Shown: positions 34,707 through 44,805, numbered from the stretch's first letter. The stretch is 64,000 bases of DNA from Lactobacillus selangorensis (GCF_001437205.1 NZ_JQAZ01000004.1:1-64000), one strand, 5' to 3'. Numbers and translations: made by a program. The notes: generated from the letters alone by a model not told the origin.

Positions 34707-34796
34707 TTAATAAAGCCCCCTCCGTACATGTGATAAAAAGCTCTTAAAAATAGTTTATCATGAAACCCAGCACAGGTACACCGTCATTTATGAAAA

Positions 34797-35108
34797 CTAA
34801 TTCTGGTCGTCATCGTCATCGGCGAGGAAAGTATTCAACACTTCTTCGACCATGTCCCATTCAGCATCGTCTTCGATGGGCAATAAATCACCCTTGGTTG
34901 CTTCCCCATTTTCATCCGGAATGAATGAAAAGGCCTGGATTTCAACTTCATCGCCGCCTTCTGCTCCGGCCGGATACAGCAAGACATAGGACTTGCCATA
35001 ATCTTCGGAATCGAAAGTAAATAAGACTTTATAAAGTTCTTCGTTGCCTTTTTCGTCGACTAACGTGATTTCTTCATCGTTTTGCGGTTCTTGTTCGTTC
35101 TTGGCCAT
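34797..35108 (-). CDS. DUF1292 family protein (YrzB-like)
   Basis: A 103-residue very acidic protein. The core [19 protein letters not shown] and [11 protein letters not shown] with a late [20 protein letters not shown] match DUF1292. Function is unknown. It sits in the conserved alaS-ireB-ruvX-yrzB series, 63 bp after ruvX, from which it is separated by a terminator-like hairpin. Confidence 0.85.
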   Translation of the reverse strand: MAKNEQEPQNDEEITLVDEKGNEELYKVLFTFDSEDYGKSYVLLYPAGAEGGDEVEIQAFSFIPDENGEATKGDLLPIEDDAEWDMVEEVLNTFLADDDDDQN

Positions 35109-35131
35109 TGTAATCGGCTCCTTTCATTCGC

Positions 35132-35165
35132 AAAAAGGCAGACCACATTTTCCCTGCGATCTGCC
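35132..35165 (-). terminator. Terminator-like hairpin after ruvX
   Basis: GGCAGA/TCTGCC stem and TTTTT on the minus strand; possibly partial, as yrzB follows. Confidence 0.5.
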
Positions 35166-35171
35166 CCCTGT

Positions 35172-35609
35172 CTAGGAAAGCTTGGTCAGCTTTTCCTTCG
35201 CATCTAAATAGTTTTGCAGAATCATGACCGCCGCTAATTTGTCGATCACTTTTTTCCGTTTTTTACGGGAAGTATCTGCTTTTTCAATCAGCATTCGTTG
35301 TGCTTGGACGGTCGTCAATCGCTCATCGATAAAATCGACGGGTAAGTGAAACCGATCCGTCAGCATCTGCCCATACTCCTGCGACTTCACTGCCCGTTCC
35401 CCAATTGAATTATCCATATTCTTGGGTAATCCAAGCACGAAGCCGTCGACTGCATATTGTTGGACGAGTTCCGCAATCCGATCCAAGCCGAACTGCTTTT
35501 CGTCTTCGTTGATCCGGACGATTTCAACACCCTGTGCCGTCCAGCCAAGCAAGTCGCTGACTGCGACGCCGACCGTCCGTGAACCAACATCTAAACCCAT
35601 TAAGCGCAT
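35172..35609 (-). CDS. ruvX: YqgF/RuvX family putative Holliday junction resolvase
   Basis: A 145-residue RNase H-fold protein. [16 protein letters not shown] at the start gives the first acidic residue, [13 protein letters not shown] and DERLTTVQA the others. In E. coli the homologue acts in 16S pre-rRNA 5'-end processing; in Gram-positives it is annotated as a resolvase. The ATG overlaps the ireB stop. Confidence 0.92.
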   Translation of the reverse strand: MRLMGLDVGSRTVGVAVSDLLGWTAQGVEIVRINEDEKQFGLDRIAELVQQYAVDGFVLGLPKNMDNSIGERAVKSQEYGQMLTDRFHLPVDFIDERLTTVQAQRMLIEKADTSRKKRKKVIDKLAAVMILQNYLDAKEKLTKLS

Positions 35610-35881
35610 TATGAAATGTGTTCCTTGTTTAAATAACTTCGTACTAATTCTTCGATAATCTCATCCCGTTCATGTTTCCGAATTGTATTCCGAGCATCAT
35701 GGTAACGGGGAATATAAGCCGGATCACCGGACAAGAGATAGCCGACGATCTGGTTGATCGGATCATAGCCTTTTTCTTCCAAAGCCTGATAAACGGTCAT
35801 CAATGTATCATGCACATTTTTGGCGTTGCTATCGTTAAAATCAAAATGTACCGTTTTGTCTGTTGAACTCATTTCAAGCAC
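35609..35881 (-). CDS. ireB: IreB family regulatory phosphoprotein (DUF965)
   Basis: A 90-residue protein. [26 protein letters not shown]-type start and [21 protein letters not shown] are the family core (shown in parts). IreB is phosphorylated at N-terminal threonine by the PASTA kinase IreK and influences cephalosporin resistance in enterococci; a Thr lies at position 7. It is encoded right after alaS as elsewhere. Confidence 0.92.
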   Translation of the reverse strand: MLEMSSTDKTVHFDFNDSNAKNVHDTLMTVYQALEEKGYDPINQIVGYLLSGDPAYIPRYHDARNTIRKHERDEIIEELVRSYLNKEHIS

Positions 35882-35936
35882 CTCAACTTTTTAAACTACA
35901 TCTATATTATCATTTTACGCGCATTAACCGAAAAGC

Positions 35937-35972
35937 ACAACAATCGGGTTCGTTAAAGTCAGTGTTGTGCAA
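35937..35972 (-). terminator. Possible hairpin at the alaS 3' end
   Basis: GCACAAC/GTTGTGC with a 22-base loop and a short T4; overlaps the stop codon. Weak. Confidence 0.3.
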
Positions 35973-38604
35973 GCCAGCTGGCAGCTTCCTTCAACGCATC
36001 CGGCAGCCCTGCTGGTTTCTTGCCGCCGGCTTGTGCCATGTCAGGACGGCCGCCGCCGCCGCCGCCAACTAATGGGGCAATAGCTTTGATTAAATCGCCA
36101 GCCTTGATGCCCTTCTTGACAGTCTCCGGTTTAACAGAAACAATCAAGTTGACCTTTTCGCCAACGACGGTGCCTAAGACCAGCACGTCAGAAATGTCCT
36201 GACTCTTCCACTGATCAGCCAACTGCCGCAGTTCGTTCATCCCAGCCACTTTGACCTGTTCGGCAACTAAAGTTGTGCCGTTGATGTCTTGGACATTCTG
36301 GAAGACAGTATTAGCCTGCTGACTGGCAATCTTGGCCTGCAAGGATTCATTTTCCTTTTCAGCCGCATGCAGCTGCTGCTTCAACTGGCTCACTTTCGAA
36401 GGCACATCCTCCACTTTGGCGGCCTTCAAGTCCGTTGCCATTTGATGCATCGCATGATCTTGTTTGTTCAAATAGTCGAACGCCTGCTTCGACGTGACGG
36501 CCTCGATTCGGCGGACACCGGCACCGACACCTGTTTCGGATTCAATCTTGAATAGGCCGATTTGAGCCGTATTCTTCACATGCGTCCCGCCGCAGAACTC
36601 ACGGTTATAATCACCGATGCTGACGACACGAACTTCATCGCCGTACTTTTCCTTAAACATGGCGATGGCTCCCATCTTCTTAGCCGTTTCAATATCGGTA
36701 ACAACAGTCGTGACTGGAATTTCCTTCCAAATCTGATCATTGACGATTTGTTCGACCTGATTTAATTGTTCCTGAGTCACTGGACTGAAGCTGGTGAAAT
36801 CAAATCGCAAGTAATCTGGCTCAACCAAAGAGCCGGCTTGATGCGTATGTTCGCCTAAAACATTCCGCAACGCCTGGTCGAGCAGATGAGTCGCTGTATG
36901 GTTGCGCATGACCCCATGCCGGAAAGCAGGGTCGACACTCAATGTGTAAGTGGCGCCTTTCTTCAGTTCCCCCTTCACATCGACGGTGTGGAGGTTCTGA
37001 CCATTTGGTGCATGCTGCACATCCGTCACAACGGCCACAACTTGATCTTGTTCGTTGCGAATCTCGCCTTTATCGGCAACCTGACCGCCCATTTCGGCAT
37101 AGAATGGGGTTTCAGTGAAAATTAATTGAGCGGTGCCATGATCGACACTGTCTAATAATTGGTCATCGACAACGATGTCATCCAGAATACTCTGCTTGTC
37201 GACTAATTCATCGTAGCCGGTAAACTTGCTAGGTGTATCAATCGACATCAATGTTTCGTCCTGCGACCCCATCGACTGAGCATTCGAACGGGCTTGACGG
37301 GCCCGATTCTTCTGCTGGTCCATTTCCTTGTTAAAACCGTCCATATCGACTGTCAGACCATCATCGGCCGCATATTCCGCCGTCAATTCGACTGGGAACC
37401 CATAGGTATCGAACAACTTAAAGGCATCGGTTCCAGAAATAACCGTTTGTCCCTTGTCTTTAGTTGCGGCAATAATCTGATTAAGCAAAGTGACCCCATC
37501 GTCCAAAGTGACGCCGAACCGTTTTTCTTCGGATTCGATGACCTTAGCGATGTAATCCTTTTGTGCAAGCACATCTGGATAAGCACTCTTCATAATTTCA
37601 CCGACAACTGGAACCAATTGATACAAGAACGGATGATCGATTCCAAGCTGCTTGCCATTGAGTGCGGCCCGCCGAATCAACCGGCGAATGACATAACCTC
37701 GCCCTTCATTGCTTGGCAACGCCCCATCGCCGATCGCAAAGGTAATGGCACGTGCATGGTCGGCAATAATCTTAAAGGATTCGTCGTCCTTGGCGTTTTG
37801 CCCATAAACCTTGCCGGCACTCATCTTTTCAGTGGCGTGAATGATCGGCATGAAGAGGTCGGTTTCAAAATTGGTCGGTGCGTCTTGAATGATCGAGACG
37901 ATCCGTTCAAGCCCCATGCCCGTATCAATGTTCTTATGCGGTTGGTCGACATAACGGCCATCTGGCAGATGGTTGAATTCGGAGAAGACGATGTTCCAAA
38001 TCTCCAAGTAACGTTCGTTTTCGCCGCCGGGATAATTTTCAGGATCGTCTTCACTGACATTATTGTGGTGCTGACCACGATCGTAGAAAATTTCAGAATC
38101 GGGTCCACATGGACCTTGCCCAATATCCCAGAAATTGTCTTCGGCTTCATAAATGTGATCTTCAGGAACGCCGACGACTTCATGCCAGATGCGGTGAGCT
38201 TCCGTATCCTTTGGGTAAACAGTCACGTATAATTTCTTGGGATCAAAACCGAGCCATTTAGGACTCGTTAAGAATTCCCATGCCCATGGAATGGCCTGTT
38301 CCTTGAAGTAATCGCCGACTGAGAAGTTGCCAAGCATTTCGAAGAACGTATGGTGGCGGGCCGTTTTCCCAACATTTTCAATATCGTTGGTCCGAATACT
38401 CTTCTGGGCACTCGTAATGCGTGGATTTGTCGGAACAACAGTGCCATCGAAATACTTCTTCATCGTTGCCACACCGGAGTTGATCCATAATAACGTCGGA
38501 TCGTCCTGCGGCACTAACGAAGCACTAGGTTCAATGTCATGACCTTTTTCATGGAAGAAGTCCAAGAACATTTGCCGAACTTGACTGCTGGATAATTTTT
38601 TCAT
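35959..38604 (-). CDS. alaS: Alanyl-tRNA synthetase
   Basis: An 881-residue class II synthetase. The catalytic domain (1-about 450) begins MKKLSSSQVRQMFLDFF and has the class II motifs RITSAQKSIR and a final GRGYVIRR. The editing domain has HTATHLLDQAL and CGGTHV zinc/editing residues. The glycine-rich C-Ala end (GGGGGGRPDMAQAGG) is intact. ATG 38604 follows GAGGG; the open frame upstream is the T-box leader, not coding. Expression is controlled by that T-box. Confidence 0.97.
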   Translation of the reverse strand: MKKLSSSQVRQMFLDFFHEKGHDIEPSASLVPQDDPTLLWINSGVATMKKYFDGTVVPTNPRITSAQKSIRTNDIENVGKTARHHTFFEMLGNFSVGDYFKEQAIPWAWEFLTSPKWLGFDPKKLYVTVYPKDTEAHRIWHEVVGVPEDHIYEAEDNFWDIGQGPCGPDSEIFYDRGQHHNNVSEDDPENYPGGENERYLEIWNIVFSEFNHLPDGRYVDQPHKNIDTGMGLERIVSIIQDAPTNFETDLFMPIIHATEKMSAGKVYGQNAKDDESFKIIADHARAITFAIGDGALPSNEGRGYVIRRLIRRAALNGKQLGIDHPFLYQLVPVVGEIMKSAYPDVLAQKDYIAKVIESEEKRFGVTLDDGVTLLNQIIAATKDKGQTVISGTDAFKLFDTYGFPVELTAEYAADDGLTVDMDGFNKEMDQQKNRARQARSNAQSMGSQDETLMSIDTPSKFTGYDELVDKQSILDDIVVDDQLLDSVDHGTAQLIFTETPFYAEMGGQVADKGEIRNEQDQVVAVVTDVQHAPNGQNLHTVDVKGELKKGATYTLSVDPAFRHGVMRNHTATHLLDQALRNVLGEHTHQAGSLVEPDYLRFDFTSFSPVTQEQLNQVEQIVNDQIWKEIPVTTVVTDIETAKKMGAIAMFKEKYGDEVRVVSIGDYNREFCGGTHVKNTAQIGLFKIESETGVGAGVRRIEAVTSKQAFDYLNKQDHAMHQMATDLKAAKVEDVPSKVSQLKQQLHAAEKENESLQAKIASQQANTVFQNVQDINGTTLVAEQVKVAGMNELRQLADQWKSQDISDVLVLGTVVGEKVNLIVSVKPETVKKGIKAGDLIKAIAPLVGGGGGGRPDMAQAGGKKPAGLPDALKEAASWLAQH

Positions 38605-38864
38605 ACTTTTCCCTCTTTGAAATGAGATTTGTGAATGGCTGTCAAGGCGTGTTTGGTCACGCTCTGAAACATAAAAACACCGTTGCTTTTCAAGGACGCT
38701 GTCTGCGCGGTACCACCTTGATTGCAACGATGTTTGTCGTTTACCTCTTTAAAAGTGATTCAGTTTTTAAACTCAGGGAGCAGTCATCGTTTTCATTAGA
38801 CCCTCTTTCATCTGGCAAAGGTCTCTCTGACGGACAAATCAAACGATGCTATATCCTGATTGCT
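38605..38864 (-). promoter_or_regulatory. T-box riboswitch leader of alaS
   Basis: On the minus strand the T-box core AAGGTGGTACCGCGC (about 38719-38705) is followed by a terminator: CATCGTTGC...AAGG pairing with CCTTGA...GCAACGGTG, then TTTTT (38731-38672). Stem I is closed by CATCGTTT/AAACGATG, and the specifier loop carries GCT (38781-38779), an alanine codon. Uncharged tRNA-Ala would stabilise the antiterminator. Confidence 0.92.
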
Positions 38865-38870
38865 GTTCAT

Positions 38871-38899
38871 ATTATAGGCATGAAAACGTGATTTGTCAA
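38871..38899 (-). promoter_or_regulatory. Promoter of the alaS T-box leader
   Basis: Full consensus: TTGACA (38899-38894), 17 bases, TATAAT (38876-38871). Confidence 0.85.
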
Positions 38900-38906
38900 C
38901 GTCAAA

Positions 38907-40244
38907 TCAGTGCTGACGGTGCTGCCGCTGATCTTCCCGACGAGCAATCTTGCGCCGCTGATGTTCATCCTTTTGAATCGCATTTTTGATTTTTTTCTTG
39001 TAGCCAGGTTTGCGCTTTTTCTTTTCCTTTTTGATCAGGCCACGCATCTTCGGATCGAGTGTTTCATGCTTACGAACCCGTTTGGCACGGCGGTCACGGT
39101 CGTAGCCATCGACCAGTTCGCCTTTTTTGTAAACCTTAGGAATAAACTTGATCCCCATTGATTCGATTTCGGCAATCTGATTTTCCTGGCCTGGTTCATA
39201 TAACGTAATCGCAATCCCAGTCATCCCGTTTCGACCGGTCCGGCCGACTCGATGGATAAAGAATTCCGGATCCGTCGGGATTTCGGCGTTGATGACATGC
39301 GACACCCCTTCAATATCAATCCCACGTGCGGCTAAATCGGTCGCAACTACGAACTGATAATCGAGATTTTGAACTTCCCGCATAATCTGCTTGCGTTTGC
39401 GGGGTTCGATGCCGCCGTGAATTCGGGCAACCTTCAAGCCCTGATGCCGTAAGTAATCATACAGTTCATCGACATGTTCCTTCGTATTCGCAAAAATCAG
39501 GACTAAGAAGGGTTCGCCGATTGTCAGTAAATGATAAATCAGTTCTTTCTTATTCTTGCCCTGGGTCGGCAGCAGCCAGTTTTCGATGGTTGGACTAATC
39601 ACAGTCGCCGGCTTGATTTCTTCGACTACCGGATGTGACATGTACTTGCGTAAAAACGGCTTCAGTTTTTCCGGCATGGTTGCTGAAAAGACCAGCATCT
39701 GCAGGTCGCTTGGAAATTGTCCGGCAATCTGATCGACCTGATCCAAAAAGCCCATATCCAGTGTCATATCGGCTTCATCAACGACAAACAGATGTGCCGT
39801 ATGAATATCCAAGCCGCCCGGAGTCCGGGTTAAATCTAAGATGCGGCCTGGTGTGCCAATGACAACTTGCGGCTGCTGGTGATGCAGCTTTTCAACTTGG
39901 CGTTTCTTATCGGTCCCGCCGACATAATTCGCAACCCGAATTTGTTGCGGACTGAATTGGGCAATTTGTTCGGCATCCTTGTGAATCTGATAAGCGAGTT
40001 CACGACTCGGTGCGGTGATCACCGCTTGAACTTGATCCTTATCGGGTTCAATCTGATTCATCAAAGGTAATAAATAGGCATGGGTTTTCCCACTCCCCGT
40101 TTGAGATTGTCCGACAACACTCTTGCCGGACATCACGATCGGGATGACCCGCTGCTGGACAGGGGTCGGTTTCGTAAAGTTGCGGTCATCCAAGGCTTTC
40201 AGAATGAAATCCTGGAGCCCGAACTGTGCGAATTGATTTTCCAT
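38907..40244 (-). CDS. cshB: DEAD-box ATP-dependent RNA helicase, CshB-like
   Basis: A 445-residue RNA helicase. Motifs in order: F...Q (about 8-28), SQTGSGKT (Walker A, 47-54), PSREL, TPGRILDL, DEAD, SAT, FANT, HRVGRTGR. A lysine/arginine-rich C-terminus (about 385-445) would hold RNA. The length and basic tail match CshB, active in RNA decay and cold growth. GAAACGAGGAAC precedes the ATG. Confidence 0.9.
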   Translation of the reverse strand: MENQFAQFGLQDFILKALDDRNFTKPTPVQQRVIPIVMSGKSVVGQSQTGSGKTHAYLLPLMNQIEPDKDQVQAVITAPSRELAYQIHKDAEQIAQFSPQQIRVANYVGGTDKKRQVEKLHHQQPQVVIGTPGRILDLTRTPGGLDIHTAHLFVVDEADMTLDMGFLDQVDQIAGQFPSDLQMLVFSATMPEKLKPFLRKYMSHPVVEEIKPATVISPTIENWLLPTQGKNKKELIYHLLTIGEPFLVLIFANTKEHVDELYDYLRHQGLKVARIHGGIEPRKRKQIMREVQNLDYQFVVATDLAARGIDIEGVSHVINAEIPTDPEFFIHRVGRTGRNGMTGIAITLYEPGQENQIAEIESMGIKFIPKVYKKGELVDGYDRDRRAKRVRKHETLDPKMRGLIKKEKKKRKPGYKKKIKNAIQKDEHQRRKIARREDQRQHRQH

Positions 40245-40264
40245 AATGTTCCTCGTTTCTTTCT

Positions 40265-41221
40265 TCAGGCCGTCGTATCATAGGCGGCAACGATTTCCTG
40301 TAGTTGCTGAATGATCTGTTTGATCTCAGCTGTATCGGCAGCTTTGGCGCCACTAGCGAGTGGATGACCGCCGCCGTCATGTGCTTTGGCGAGTTCATTG
40401 ATAATCGGTCCGTTCGAACGCAGATGAACCCGATAATGATGGTCTTCTTGTTCGACGAAGATGACCCAAGCGGCAACTCCCTGCAGATGGCCGGGTGCAG
40501 AAACAACCGAGCTGGCTTGCTCCGTCGGCACATTGATCTTCTTCAACGCTTCGGTCGATAAAATCAGGTAGGCGGCCCCATTGTCATCGACTTGGAGATT
40601 ATCAAAAGCATAACCTTGCAACCGAGCCTGCGGAAGCGTCATCTGGCTTAATTTCATGCTGACGGCATTGGCATCAAAACCGGTGCTTAATAATTCAGCT
40701 GCAACTGCAAATGTATGGCTGCTGACTTCTGGATAAAGGAAGCGGCCGGTATCGCCGATAATCCCGGCATACAGCACTCGAGCTGCTTCGGCGGTCAACA
40801 CAAGCTGACCCTTGCTGCCGTCAATCAGATCAGTGATCATTTCGGAACAGCTGGAAGCATCCGTATCGACCCAGATTAAATCGCCATAAGCATCGTCATT
40901 CGGATGATGATCGATCTTGATCAGATATTTGCCTTGATTGAACCGATCGTTGCTGATACGAGGAGTGTCCGCCGTATCCGTTACGATTACCAAAGCATTT
41001 TGATACGTTTCATCCGGAATTTCTTCTTCAGTAGTAATCCAATTCAGATCGCCGACATAGCCGCCGACTTCATAAACCTTCTTGTCGGGAAAACCGGCTT
41101 TGATCGCCGTAGCCAGCCCAGCTTGCGAGCCGAGTGCGTCCGGATCTGGATGCTTATGCCGATGAATGATGATCGTGTCAAATGCTTTGATTTTTTCAAC
41201 AATTTCAGTTTGTACGGACAT
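40265..41221 (-). CDS. DHH/DHHA1 phosphoesterase, NrnA-like
   Basis: A 318-residue protein. Metal residues are in IIIHRHKHPDPDALGSQ, VTDTAD and KIDHHPND, and the substrate-binding DHHA1 motif GGGHPLASGA is near 285. It is the NrnA/YtqI family: degradation of nano-RNA and 3'-phosphoadenosine-5'-phosphate (oligoribonuclease/pAp-phosphatase), replacing Orn in Firmicutes. ATG 41221 lies 7 bases after GGGGAG. It is 20 bp upstream of cshB, so RNA turnover genes are paired. Confidence 0.88.
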   Translation of the reverse strand: MSVQTEIVEKIKAFDTIIIHRHKHPDPDALGSQAGLATAIKAGFPDKKVYEVGGYVGDLNWITTEEEIPDETYQNALVIVTDTADTPRISNDRFNQGKYLIKIDHHPNDDAYGDLIWVDTDASSCSEMITDLIDGSKGQLVLTAEAARVLYAGIIGDTGRFLYPEVSSHTFAVAAELLSTGFDANAVSMKLSQMTLPQARLQGYAFDNLQVDDNGAAYLILSTEALKKINVPTEQASSVVSAPGHLQGVAAWVIFVEQEDHHYRVHLRSNGPIINELAKAHDGGGHPLASGAKAADTAEIKQIIQQLQEIVAAYDTTA

Positions 41222-41290
41222 TTTTAAACTCCCCATTTCATCTAAACTTCCTTAAATTATAACGGTTCTGCCGCCAAAAAACAAAGCAAC

Positions 41291-42409
41291 TCACAAATCG
41301 AGGCGGATATTTTCAAACGTCAGCGGTGTCAGACCAGTAACTGTGATTCCCAATAAACGGATTCCGCCGCTGGCAGTCATCTTGTTTTCGGTCCAGATTT
41401 GGCGAGCAATTGCAGACAAGTCTGTGGCGGCCGCTAGCGGTTCGCCCAACGTTTTGCGGCGGGTGAACGTATTAAAATCCCGATTCCGCACTTTGATGAC
41501 CACTGTTTTGCCATGCAGCTGCCGGGTCCGCAAACTATCCGCCACCTCTGCGGCCAAACGATCAAAGCGATGGAAGACGGCTGTTTCGGTGGTCAGGGGT
41601 TCATCATAAGTTTCTTCTTTGCCTAGCGACTGACGGGTCCGTTGATATTCGACGGGGCGATTATCAATACCACGCGCATGCTGATAAAGAACATAGCCCA
41701 TTTTACCGAATTCACGAATCAGCTGGCTCTGGCTCAGCAATAATAAATCGGCCCCCGTATAGACACCGAGTGCATTCATTTTCGGCACCGTCTTTTTGCC
41801 GACCCCATGAAATTTTTCAATCGGCAAACGGGCTAGAAAATTCTGAGCCTGTTCCGGCAGAATCACCGTGCGGCCATGCGGCTTGCGATAATCGGAGCCC
41901 ATTTTTGCTAAAAACTTATTGTAGGAGAGACCGGCCGAACTGACTAAATGTGTCTGACGGGTAATCGCATGCTGAATGTAAAACATCAAGGCAATCGCAT
42001 CTTTCTCGCCCAGCTTATTGGCCGAAATATCGAGGTAGGCTTCATCCAAAGCCACCGTTTCGATTTGATCCGTCACCGTATGGAAGATTGCATGAATCTG
42101 GTCGGAAATTTCACGATAATGCGGGAAATTCGGCCGTTTAAAGACCGCTTGTTTATTAGCGCGCACTAATTCGGCCGCTTTTTGAACCGGCATCGCTGAA
42201 TGAACGCCATATTGACGTGCAATATAGTTGGCCGTTGTCACAACCCCTTTGCCGCCCGTCTCACGAGGATCACGGCCAATAATCAACGGAATGGTGCGAT
42301 ATTGCGGATGATCCCGCATTTCGATCGAAGCATAAAAAGCATCCATATCAATATGCAAAATACGCCGCTGGGTATCATTTTTCAACGGCACTTCCAGCCA
42401 ATCCTGCAT
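41291..42409 (-). CDS. dinB: DNA polymerase IV
   Basis: A 372-residue Y-family translesion polymerase. DMDAFYASIE supplies the first metal Asp, LDEAYLDI the acidic pair, and KFHGVGKKT the helix-hairpin-helix. The little-finger domain follows to the end (FENIRLDL). There is no obvious LexA box upstream. AGGAAGGAGGG sits before the ATG. Confidence 0.93.
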   Translation of the reverse strand: MQDWLEVPLKNDTQRRILHIDMDAFYASIEMRDHPQYRTIPLIIGRDPRETGGKGVVTTANYIARQYGVHSAMPVQKAAELVRANKQAVFKRPNFPHYREISDQIHAIFHTVTDQIETVALDEAYLDISANKLGEKDAIALMFYIQHAITRQTHLVSSAGLSYNKFLAKMGSDYRKPHGRTVILPEQAQNFLARLPIEKFHGVGKKTVPKMNALGVYTGADLLLLSQSQLIREFGKMGYVLYQHARGIDNRPVEYQRTRQSLGKEETYDEPLTTETAVFHRFDRLAAEVADSLRTRQLHGKTVVIKVRNRDFNTFTRRKTLGEPLAAATDLSAIARQIWTENKMTASGGIRLLGITVTGLTPLTFENIRLDL

Positions 42410-42445
42410 GCTTAGTCCCTCCTTCCTAAAGTGTGCTTAGGCATC

Positions 42446-42476
42446 AAAAAGAGTCCGCACTAAAATGTGTGAACTC
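42446..42476 (-). terminator. Terminator of zwf
   Basis: GAGTTCACAC/GTGCGGACTC stem with one mismatch and a T5 on the minus strand. Confidence 0.45.
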
Positions 42477-42516
42477 CTGATTGACTCGTTTGAAAGCAGT
42501 TGGTACTGCCCTATTT

Positions 42517-44031
42517 TTAATCAGCTGTTTCGGCGCCATCGACATTTGGCGCATAGAACCACTGGCGGTTATCCCGTTGCAGAAGTTCCTGTGCGGCATC
42601 CGGACCCATTGTCCCAGGTGTGTAGTTTGGAAAGGCCGGCTGTTCGGCATCCCAGCCCTGACGAATGACATCGACAAATTTCCATGTCTGGGCCAATTCA
42701 CCCCAATGTGTGAAACTAGTCATGTTACCGTCCAAAGCGCCTAAAATCAAACGTTCATAGGCTTGCGGACTGTCCTGAATTGTCTTCTTGCTGTGGGCAA
42801 AATCAAGCGTATTGTCGACCGTCTGGAAACTCTGGCCGACTTCCTTGCCATTCAGCTGCAAAGTATATCCTTCATTCGGTTCAACATTGATTGTCAGCAC
42901 ATTCGGTTCCAAGAACTGATTGTTTGTCGTGGGCTGCTGGAAGATATCGATCGGCGACTTCTTGAACACGATGTTGATCTGCGTCGACTTATGTGTCAGA
43001 CGCTTCCCGGTGCGGATGTAGAATGGCACTCCGCACCACCGCTCGTTATCAATCATAATTTTGCCGGCCACATACGTTTCAATATTTGAAGTCGGCGAAA
43101 CGTTTTCTTCATCCCGATAAGCCTTGAGTTCCTGGCCAGCCACTTTGCCGGCGCCATACTGGCCCCGTACAAAGTTGGTCATCGCTTGGTCATGATCGTA
43201 CATCCGCAAACTATCGAAGAAACGTTCCTTCGCATTCGTCACACTCGGTGCGGAGAAATCGACCGGCGGCTCCATGCCGACTAAGGACATGATTTGCATG
43301 ATATGGTTCTGAACCATATCGCGAAGGGACCCAGCAGTTTCATAATAGCCGGCCCGATCGCCGACACCAACATCTTCGGCCAAGGTAATCTGGATGTTAT
43401 CAATATATTCTTTGTTCCAAACGGCGCTTAGAATCGGATTGGTAAAGCGCAGGGCGAACAAGGATTGAATCATTTCCTTGCCTAAGTAGTGATCAATCCG
43501 ATAAATCTGATTTTCATTAAAGGCGGCACTGATATCGTCGTTCAGCTTTTTGGCACTGTCATAGTCACGGCCAAACGGCTTTTCAATGATTAAACGGTTG
43601 TAGCCGTTATCTGTCAATAAGTGTTCTGACTTGATCTGATTGGCAATCGTTCCGAAGAAACGCGGTGCCATCGCCATGTAATAAATCCGGTTGCCGTCGG
43701 TGCCGTACTGGGCATCGAGTTTAGCGGCCAGTTTCCGCAGAACGACATAATGAGCCGCATCGGTCACATCATTGGATTGATAATAGAAGTGGCTTGCAAA
43801 GCTTTTTTCTTCATCGGCTGAAACATTGACATCGGCGGCTGCCAAAGAATCGTGAATGATGCCGCGATAATATTCATCCGGCCATGAACGGCGTGATGTC
43901 CCGATAACAGCAAAGTGATCTTTCAGATAACCATGCTGGAACAGTTGAAATAAAGCTGGGTAAAGTTTCCGTTGGGCTAAATCGCCCGAGCCACCGAAAA
44001 TAATGAATAACTTTTTTCTTTCCTGAACCAC
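42517..44031 (-). CDS. zwf: Glucose-6-phosphate 1-dehydrogenase
   Basis: A 504-residue NADP-dependent enzyme, first step of the oxidative pentose-phosphate or phosphoketolase branch. The dinucleotide motif IIFGGSGDLAQRKLYPALF is at the start and the active-site RIDHYLGKE near 178-186. The start is a GTG at 44031 fixed by an in-frame TAA two codons upstream, but no good Shine-Dalgarno is seen, so initiation may be weak or unusual. No gnd follows. Confidence 0.94.
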   Translation of the reverse strand: MVQERKKLFIIFGGSGDLAQRKLYPALFQLFQHGYLKDHFAVIGTSRRSWPDEYYRGIIHDSLAAADVNVSADEEKSFASHFYYQSNDVTDAAHYVVLRKLAAKLDAQYGTDGNRIYYMAMAPRFFGTIANQIKSEHLLTDNGYNRLIIEKPFGRDYDSAKKLNDDISAAFNENQIYRIDHYLGKEMIQSLFALRFTNPILSAVWNKEYIDNIQITLAEDVGVGDRAGYYETAGSLRDMVQNHIMQIMSLVGMEPPVDFSAPSVTNAKERFFDSLRMYDHDQAMTNFVRGQYGAGKVAGQELKAYRDEENVSPTSNIETYVAGKIMIDNERWCGVPFYIRTGKRLTHKSTQINIVFKKSPIDIFQQPTTNNQFLEPNVLTINVEPNEGYTLQLNGKEVGQSFQTVDNTLDFAHSKKTIQDSPQAYERLILGALDGNMTSFTHWGELAQTWKFVDVIRQGWDAEQPAFPNYTPGTMGPDAAQELLQRDNRQWFYAPNVDGAETAD

Positions 44032-44121
44032 TTTTTATTCACATCGCTTTCTATAAAAACACTACACCTTTTATTTTAGTTGTTTTGCGGCAGCAATCAA
44101 TTACTTTGCTGACACAAATCG

Positions 44122-44805
44122 TTACTTTGTATCACTCGCTAACTGTTCAGCAGTTGGATGGGTAATGAAAATATGGTTGGCCGCTTTAACGCTGACTTGC
44201 ATTTCTCTATGCTGAGTATGATCTAAAATGGCTAATGGGCTTTCGAATAAACCAATCTTCTGCAAGGTCACCACATCCCCGATATTCAAGCCCAACTCGA
44301 TGATGTAATCCAGCAATTCGTGGTCATCAATAACGCGATCAATGACGACCGTTTCGCCGACTTCAGTATCGGCCAATGGTTCATGACTCTGGCGCTGAAA
44401 TTGGCCATGCGAATCCGGAATCACACCACCATGCGGACAGCGCTTCGGGAAGCCAAGGAAGACATCTAAATGGTCCGCCAAATCGCTATTGGTCACATGC
44501 TCCAGCACTTCCGCCTCTTTGTGAACCGCATTAAACGAATAATGTAGTTTTTGAACGAGAAAAACTTCCCACAGACGGTGGTTGCGCACCAAAAGAGCCG
44601 CCTCACGCACCCCTTTTTGTGTCAACTGGATGCCTTGGTACGGCATGTGGGTCACATATTTTTCTTTAACGAGTTTAGCCACCATTTCGCTCACAGAAGC
44701 TGCCGACACGTTCAGTCCCGATAAAATTTGTTTGTTCGAAACTTTTTTGACGTCGCCGCCTAATTCAAAAATAATTTTTAAATAATCTTCTTTATTCGGT
44801 GTCAC
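44122..44805 (-). CDS. Metal-dependent transcriptional regulator, DtxR/MntR family
   Basis: A 227-residue repressor. The winged HTH (ISGLNVSAASVSEMVAKLVKE-like, about 28-48) is followed by a dimerisation/metal domain (HRLWEVFLVQKL, HKEAEVLEHVTN, RCPHGG) and a C-terminal SH3/FeoA-like domain (about 150-220). The third domain makes it longer than B. subtilis MntR and closer to SirR/TroR types. The metal (Mn or Fe) is not determined, and no transporter gene is adjacent. The start is GTG 44805. Confidence 0.87.
   Translation of the reverse strand: MTPNKEDYLKIIFELGGDVKKVSNKQILSGLNVSAASVSEMVAKLVKEKYVTHMPYQGIQLTQKGVREAALLVRNHRLWEVFLVQKLHYSFNAVHKEAEVLEHVTNSDLADHLDVFLGFPKRCPHGGVIPDSHGQFQRQSHEPLADTEVGETVVIDRVIDDHELLDYIIELGLNIGDVVTLQKIGLFESPLAILDHTQHREMQVSVKAANHIFITHPTAEQLASDTK

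Noticed and set aside
37294-38232. Long open frame (312 codons) on the plus strand inside alaS
   Set aside because: It is exactly antisense to the conserved AlaS catalytic domain and has no ribosome site or recognisable domain.
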